From positions 1-14,717 of the forward strand of contig JBQTHP010000100.1 in NCBI GenBank assembly GCA_052389755.1: 14,717 nt of DNA, written 5' to 3'. Numbering within the stretch: position 1 is the stretch's first letter; every line of letters starts with the position of its first letter. This DNA comes from JBQTHP01 sp052389755. Lineage in GTDB: Bacteria; Pseudomonadota; Gammaproteobacteria; Steroidobacterales; Steroidobacteraceae. The notes under the pieces were generated by a model. It had not been told where the DNA came from. It saw only the letters and a list, made by a program, of their open reading frames with translations, and searched no databases. The position numbers and the translations under genes are program-made. This document shows positions 12,243-14,717 of this stretch, piece by piece.

Positions 12243-12568
12243 GACTGCGTCGCCTTCGCGATTGCGGCGCGCAATTTCGGAGCCGCGCGCGACGGCGAAA
12301 CCCTGTGAAGTTCTTCCAAGGCATCACGCGCGGCTTCCAGCAGATCAGGGGCGGCGGCGATCAGGCGGGCATTCGCTTGGGCCTCAACCTCATTGCAGCC
12401 AACCTCACCGCGCCGAATCTCGGAGAACGTGTTGAAGTGGCATTCAGCGATCGATCTCTGGTTGTGGTAGTAGTCGCTGCGACCGTTGTACTGCCACACC
12501 ATCACTTCGGCGTCGCCCGGCGCGCCGACATCGCTCGCGATCCACGGGCCTGGAGTGTGTTTGCTCAT
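12239..12568 (-). CDS. Widespread phage hypothetical protein (HTPGPW ... ANARLIAAAPDLLEA type), 109 aa
   Basis: ATG 12568 begins MSKHTPGPWIASDVGAPGDA. The C-terminal half contains EVEAQANARLIAAAPDLLEA followed by ARDALEELHR. This combination, an HTPGPW start and an ANA(R)LIAAAP(D/E)LLEAL core, is very common in small early proteins of many phages, and none has an established role. Coupled to the Ala-repeat gene by ATGA. Confidence 0.8.
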   Translation of the reverse strand: MSKHTPGPWIASDVGAPGDAEVMVWQYNGRSDYYHNQRSIAECHFNTFSEIRRGEVGCNEVEAQANARLIAAAPDLLEAARDALEELHRVSPSRAAPKLRAAIAKATQS

Positions 12569-12578
12569 CGCTCTGCTC

Positions 12579-12860
12579 TCAGGCTCGGCCGTCAGCGCCG
12601 CAGATGGAGCAGTAGTCGTCGTCGTTCCATGCGTGGATGTGCCGCTCCATCTCGCACAGCTCGGCGTGCGTGCGCTTCAGGATGGCGATGGCGCGGCCGA
12701 CCTCGGCCTTACGTGCCTTGTAGACATCGCCGGTGGATTCGCCGGCAAGCTCGGCGTACTGAGCGCTGCGGGTCGTGCTATGCACGAAGCCGGTCAGCAG
12801 CACGCGGATGTTCTCCGCGCTGAAGTCGGCGAGGCCGAGGGGCATTGCGTTCTGGTTCAT
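12579..12860 (-). CDS. Hypothetical phage protein with C-terminal H/CxxC motif, 93 aa
   Basis: ATG 12860 is preceded by CGGGAG six bases upstream, in a leader that repeats the one before 13254; this decides the start over ATG 12929, which overlaps the previous stop as ATGA. The middle is helical (GDVYKARKAEVGRAIAILKR, THAELCEMERH) and the tail HIHAWNDDDYCSICGADGRA carries a likely zinc site. The tail resembles that of 616-948. Function unknown. Confidence 0.65.
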   Translation of the reverse strand: MNQNAMPLGLADFSAENIRVLLTGFVHSTTRSAQYAELAGESTGDVYKARKAEVGRAIAILKRTHAELCEMERHIHAWNDDDYCSICGADGRA

Positions 12861-12866
12861 CTCTCG

Positions 12867-12886
12867 CTCCCGAGCTCTGTAGCTAC
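12867..12886 (-). repeat. Leader repeat with ribosome-binding site, copy 2
   Basis: On the minus strand GTAGCTACAGAGCTCGGGAG, ending six bases before ATG 12860. It matches 13261-13280 at 19 of 20 bases and carries the Shine-Dalgarno GGGAG. Confidence 0.6.
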
Positions 12887-12925
12887 CTGGAATCACTTGG
12901 TCGGTGGACTTGGTGCGGGTGAGGG

Positions 12926-13072
12926 TCATGACGGGTGGCGCAGATCGCGCGATGAGCCGATTGAGACCGTCTTGCATCGCCGGCACTGGTAGACGCCGAA
13001 ATCGTTCTCGGCGTCCTTCACGTTGAATACGTGACGCCAGGAGCACAGTCGGAACAGGCAGGCGATGCTCAT
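12926..13072 (-). CDS. Small zinc-ribbon prophage protein (DUF1660-like), 48 aa
   Basis: ATG 13072 overlaps the preceding stop as ATGA. The sequence MSIACLFRLCSWRHVFNVKD continues to FGVYQCRRCKTVSIG, so an N-terminal C-x-L-F-x-x-C-x2-H pattern pairs with a later C-x2-C, as in DUF1660 proteins of prophages. It ends with RDLRHPS. The gene fills a gap that would otherwise be about 200 bases. Likely zinc-binding; role unknown. Confidence 0.6.
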   Translation of the reverse strand: MSIACLFRLCSWRHVFNVKDAENDFGVYQCRRCKTVSIGSSRDLRHPS

Positions 13073-13254
13073 AGCGACCACACGATCTCTTCAAACTGCG
13101 GTCGCACCATCGGGCAGCCGTCCTCGACGTAGAACTGGTTCTGCCGCTTGTCGTGGATGATGTGCAGGCAGCTGTCCTCCAGCTCTTCGCCGCTGCTGAC
13201 AAGGGCCTTTGCTTTGGCCTTGGCGTCTTCGAGATTGGTGAACTTGAATTGCAT
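13069..13254 (-). CDS. First gene of the leftward early operon, hypothetical, 61 aa
   Basis: ATG 13254 (MQFKFTNLEDAKAKAKALVS) has CGGGAG six bases upstream within the 20-base leader repeat; a longer version from 13299 would begin inside the operator and is unlikely. The protein has a helix and then HDKRQNQFYVEDGCPMVRPQ. It is the promoter-proximal gene, where lambda has the antiterminator N, but it lacks an Arg-rich RNA-binding stretch. Function unknown. Confidence 0.65.
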   Translation of the reverse strand: MQFKFTNLEDAKAKAKALVSSGEELEDSCLHIIHDKRQNQFYVEDGCPMVRPQFEEIVWSL

Positions 13255-13260
13255 TGCCGT

Positions 13261-13280
13261 CTCCCGTGCTCTGTAGCTAC
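13261..13280 (-). repeat. Leader repeat with ribosome-binding site, copy 1
   Basis: On the minus strand GTAGCTACAGAGCACGGGAG, six bases before ATG 13254; same geometry as the copy at 12867-12886. Confidence 0.6.
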
Positions 13281-13294
13281 TACCTTGGGGAGTA

Positions 13295-13334
13295 GTCAAC
13301 CACAGGTTGATACGTCATGTCAACTACAGGTTGA
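13295..13334 (-). promoter_or_regulatory. Left operator pair (OL-like) and probable leftward early promoter
   Basis: Two copies of one palindrome: GTCAACCACAGGTTGA (13295-13310) and GTCAACTACAGGTTGA (13319-13334), starting 24 bases apart. The first has perfect six-base arms TCAACC/GGTTGA around ACA. Its exact reverse complement is in the repressor/cro gap. On the minus strand the second site contains TTGACA (13318-13323) and the first TTGACT (13294-13299), possible -35 boxes; I see no convincing -10. Repressor bound here would shut off the leftward operon. Confidence 0.75.
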
Positions 13335-13357
13335 GTAACTAGGTACGCGCTGAGCTC

Positions 13358-13405
13358 GCGGCCGGTATATCAGGCCGCTAGGGCACTCTGGCCGACTTAT
13401 CGGCC
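13358..13405 (-). terminator. Two GC-rich hairpins after the lipoprotein gene
   Basis: GCGGCC-N9-GGCCGC (13358-13378) and GGCCGA-CTTA-TCGGCC (13390-13405) lie between the lipoprotein stop and the left operators. This is where the repressor transcript would need to end before entering the early operon. Neither is followed by a T-run, so intrinsic termination is uncertain. Confidence 0.35.
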
Positions 13406-13406
13406 C

Positions 13407-13694
13407 TTATGTTGGGTTGCGGACACACGTCGCAAGCGGGTACGTGGACACCTTGAGCGGCTCACGCCCGAGCAGCCTGTCGGCGACCGAAGGCGCAACG
13501 TCCGGCACTGGGAGAATTCCGGTTTCAGCGCGCGCGCAATGCTCCTTCGAGAAGTACACGCAGTTGAGCACCAACATCGTTGGCTCTACTGAGCACCATG
13601 GACTGTAGCCGCGCTGAGTGAACGTGCCCAGAGCATCGTTATTGCAACCGAGCAGGGCAGCCAGCGGCGCGAGGACGACGTACCTGCTACGCAA
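13407..13694 (-). CDS. Predicted lipoprotein encoded with the repressor, 95 aa
   Basis: The start is TTG 13694, eight bases after AGGAA and overlapping the end of the repressor gene by eight bases. The N-terminus RSRYVVLAPLAALLGCNN is a short signal peptide with lipobox LLGC; lipid would attach at Cys 17. Asn at +2 does not match the strong Asp+2 inner-membrane signal, so the outer membrane is plausible. The mature part of about 79 residues has four more Cys (34, 45, 53, 90), enough for two disulfides. It should be expressed with the repressor in lysogens. Known prophage lipoproteins of this kind (for example Cor, Llp, TP-J34 Ltp) block superinfection; I see no clear homology, so this is by analogy. 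Confidence 0.7.
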   Translation of the reverse strand: MRSRYVVLAPLAALLGCNNDALGTFTQRGYSPWCSVEPTMLVLNCVYFSKEHCARAETGILPVPDVAPSVADRLLGREPLKVSTYPLATCVRNPT

Positions 13695-14010
13695 TGCGGG
13701 CTTTCCTACTCTTGTCCGTTGGCTTCGGCGCGCTCAGCTCATCGACCAAGGCTAGCACCCGCTGCTTTACGGAGGGCGGGAATGAGTGCCAGCGCTCGTC
13801 CAGCTCAGGGGTAGGGTTGGGGTCCAAAAGTTGCGCTACGCTGATCTGAAGCGCCCCTGCGGCCTTCTTGGCGTTCTCCCTGCTGATTTCCCCCGTCTTG
13901 ATCCACTTGGACACGGCGTTCTCGCTGACGCCTACCTGTTCGGCTAACCATGCCTGTGTCTGGTCGAGCTGCTGCAGCCGGACCTTGATCGTCTTGCCGA
14001 GTGGATTCAT
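13687..14010 (-). CDS. CI-like repressor with Xre-type HTH, no peptidase domain, 107 aa
   Basis: ATG 14010 (MNPLGKTIKVRLQQLDQTQA) lies just after the operator cluster. The HTH spans about residues 17-38 (QTQAWLAEQVGVSENAVSKW), followed by SRENAKKAAGALQISVAQLL, typical of the Xre/HTH_3 family. The rest (ERWHSFPPSVKQRVLALVDE) is a short helix, possibly for dimerisation. There is no S24/LexA autocleavage domain, unlike lambda CI. Gene position, divergent neighbour and palindromes on both sides of the locus support a lysogeny repressor. Confidence 0.85.
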   Translation of the reverse strand: MNPLGKTIKVRLQQLDQTQAWLAEQVGVSENAVSKWIKTGEISRENAKKAAGALQISVAQLLDPNPTPELDERWHSFPPSVKQRVLALVDELSAPKPTDKSRKARIA

Positions 14011-14021
14011 GCCGAAAGCAT

Positions 14022-14083
14022 GAAACCCACGGTTGAGCAGCACCACCAACGGCAGGTTGACCAAATTCTCAACCTGTGGTTGA
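14022..14083. promoter_or_regulatory. Right operator cluster (OR-like), three spaced sites
   Basis: The best site is TCAACCTGTGGTTGA (14069-14083), a perfect palindrome identical to the left operator read on the other strand. Weaker sites are CCAACGGCAGGTTGA (14046-14060) and GAAACCCACGGTTGA (14022-14036), each with one full GGTTGA half-site and two mismatches in the other. Start-to-start spacing is 24 and 23 bases, like the three OR sites of lambda. TTGACC at 14057-14062 is a possible -35 of the rightward promoter; the -10 is not clear. Confidence 0.75.
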
Positions 14084-14092
14084 CTTAACAGC

Positions 14093-14320
14093 ATGTCGGC
14101 AGTCGTCGAGAAGGTCATTGAAGGCTCCGGCGGAGTTGGCGCACTAGCGAAAGCCTTGGGTGTCACTCCGCAGGCTATCCACAAGTGGCGAAAGGACGGC
14201 CTCCCCAGAGACGTCGATCGCATTCTCGAACTTGAGCGCATTTCTGGCGTGCCGCGCGAGGAGCTGTGCCCCGAGCTGACCGTTGCTCCGTCCACCGTCG
14301 CGAGCCGCAAGCGTGCCTGA
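14093..14320 (+). CDS. Cro/YdaS-like HTH regulator, 75 aa
   Basis: Divergent from the repressor. MSAVVEKVIEGSGGVGALAK continues with ALGVTPQAIHKWRKDGLPRD, a compact HTH (residues about 14-36) matching the YdaS/Cro type with its G-L-P turn, then DVDRILELERISGVPREELC, also typical of that family. It lies just right of the three-site operator cluster, ten bases beyond the strongest site, with no good Shine-Dalgarno visible. Expected role: Cro-like control of the lytic switch. Confidence 0.85.
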   Translation: MSAVVEKVIEGSGGVGALAKALGVTPQAIHKWRKDGLPRDVDRILELERISGVPREELCPELTVAPSTVASRKRA

Positions 14321-14424
14321 TCTCTCTTCGTCATCTCGTTCCCCTGGTGTGTCCGCGAGGCGAAACCGTCTCACGGTGCAGAGCCGAAGGTATGCGACGC
14401 GACGCACATTACGGGACTGTGCCA

Positions 14425-14613
14425 ATGACGATTCAGGGGAGACCCTATTTAGAAACGGCAGCATCCGCGAGCGCAGAGGCTGCGGCAACAGACATTCGCC
14501 GTTCAGCTTCATCCGCGCACACGCACGAACGCGCTCAAGGGTTGCTCGCGGATTTCCGTCGTTGTTTCTCACGGCGAGCATTACGGCTCAAGAGCGCTTA
14601 TGAGTTCACATGA
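14425..14613 (+). CDS. Possible small protein in the cII position, 62 aa (weak)
   Basis: The frame starting MTIQGRPYLETAASASAEAA and ending FRRCFSRRALRLKSAYEFT lies where lambda-like phages carry cII, but no HTH is visible, the ribosome site is poor and base use at third positions is unremarkable. A longer version could start at 14392. I list it because the 279-base stretch 14321-14599 contains nothing better. Confidence 0.28.
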   Translation: MTIQGRPYLETAASASAEAAATDIRRSASSAHTHERAQGLLADFRRCFSRRALRLKSAYEFT

Positions 14614-14630
14614 GGAATTCATAAGCGCTC
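14592..14630. repeat. 12-base perfect inverted repeat over a gene start
   Basis: GAGCGCTTATGA (14592-14603) and TCATAAGCGCTC (14619-14630) flank a 15-base loop that contains GAGGAA. The arms cover the ATG at 14600 and lie just upstream of the ATG at 14633, so the structure could be an operator or a translation-controlling hairpin. Confidence 0.75.
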
Positions 14631-14717
14631 ATATGCCAGCGATCATTGAGCTTTCCGATGGTCGCCGCGCACTCGTCGATCCAGATATGGCCGACGCGAT
14701 ACGTGCGGCCGGCCCTT
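14600..14717 (+). CDS. N-terminal fragment of a rightward early gene (truncated by window edge)
   Basis: The frame is open to the window edge. ATG 14600 gives MSSHEEFISAHMPAIIELSD; ATG 14633 gives MPAIIELSDGRRALVDPDMA, then DAIRAAGP. The segment I-x-LSDGR-x-ALVDPDMADAI resembles the beta-hairpin start of phage AP2/HNH-type endonucleases (IxLTxGKxALVDDEDY), but only about 30 residues are visible, so the family is a guess. It follows the Cro-like gene in the rightward region, where replication genes would be expected. Confidence 0.5.
   Translation, partial: MSSHEEFISAHMPAIIELSDGRRALVDPDMADAIRAAGP

Noticed and set aside
14022..14092. Exact -35/-10 assignments for the repressor and cro promoters
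   Set aside because: TTGAC-type hexamers come from the operator itself and no good -10 is found at 16-18 bases, so specific promoters are not claimed.
14144..14581. 145-codon leftward frame opposite the Cro-like gene
   Set aside because: It is antisense to a convincing HTH gene and Arg-rich; no ribosome site.

Overview
The window looks like the early/lysogeny side of a temperate, lambda-like tailed phage (or prophage) of a GC-rich proteobacterium. The host cannot be named from the sequence; gene families and base composition suggest a beta- or gammaproteobacterium. No host housekeeping genes, rRNA or tRNA are visible. Left to right: (1) the 3' end of the rightward lysis cassette, a partial Rz with Rz1 nested inside it (1-294); (2) a four-gene leftward accessory cluster (263-1360) with its own palindrome-rich upstream region; (3) a gene-free stretch (1361-1666) that I read as attP, with a perfect IHF consensus; (4) the integrase (1667-2665), the last gene of a leftward early operon; (5) that operon, running from about 13254 down to 1667, with more than 25 mostly tiny genes joined by 4-base ATGA/GTGA/TTGA overlaps; (6) a control region with a short repressor, a lipoprotein gene behind it, a divergent Cro/YdaS-like gene, and two groups of one shared palindromic operator (13295-13334 and 14022-14083); (7) the start of the rightward early region, ending in a partial gene at 14717.

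How the parts fit: the repressor (13687-14010) probably binds TCAAC(C/T)-N3-GGTTGA sites both at the repressor/cro gap and 5' of the leftward operon, as CI does at lambda OR and OL. When repression lifts, the leftward transcript would make the recombination module (ERF annealing protein 9202-9960, YqaJ exonuclease 8456-9202), DUF1367 and DUF1364 phage proteins, a membrane SPFH/Band-7 protein (5056-5628), many small Cys-rich proteins, and finally a DUF4224 protein and the integrase next to attP. The lipoprotein (13407-13694) overlaps the repressor gene and should be made in the lysogen, so it is a candidate superinfection-exclusion factor.

The most unusual items are the 40-copy hexanucleotide tract coding an Ala/Tyr/Asp domain (11443-11682), the SPFH protein, the accessory cluster with an extremely acidic protein between lysis genes and attP, the repressor-linked lipoprotein, and a set of overlapping microgenes of 31-48 codons. 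Because lysis genes, an apparently intact attP and the integrase are contiguous with no host DNA between them, the molecule reads more like free or circularly permuted phage DNA than a prophage cut at attL/attR.
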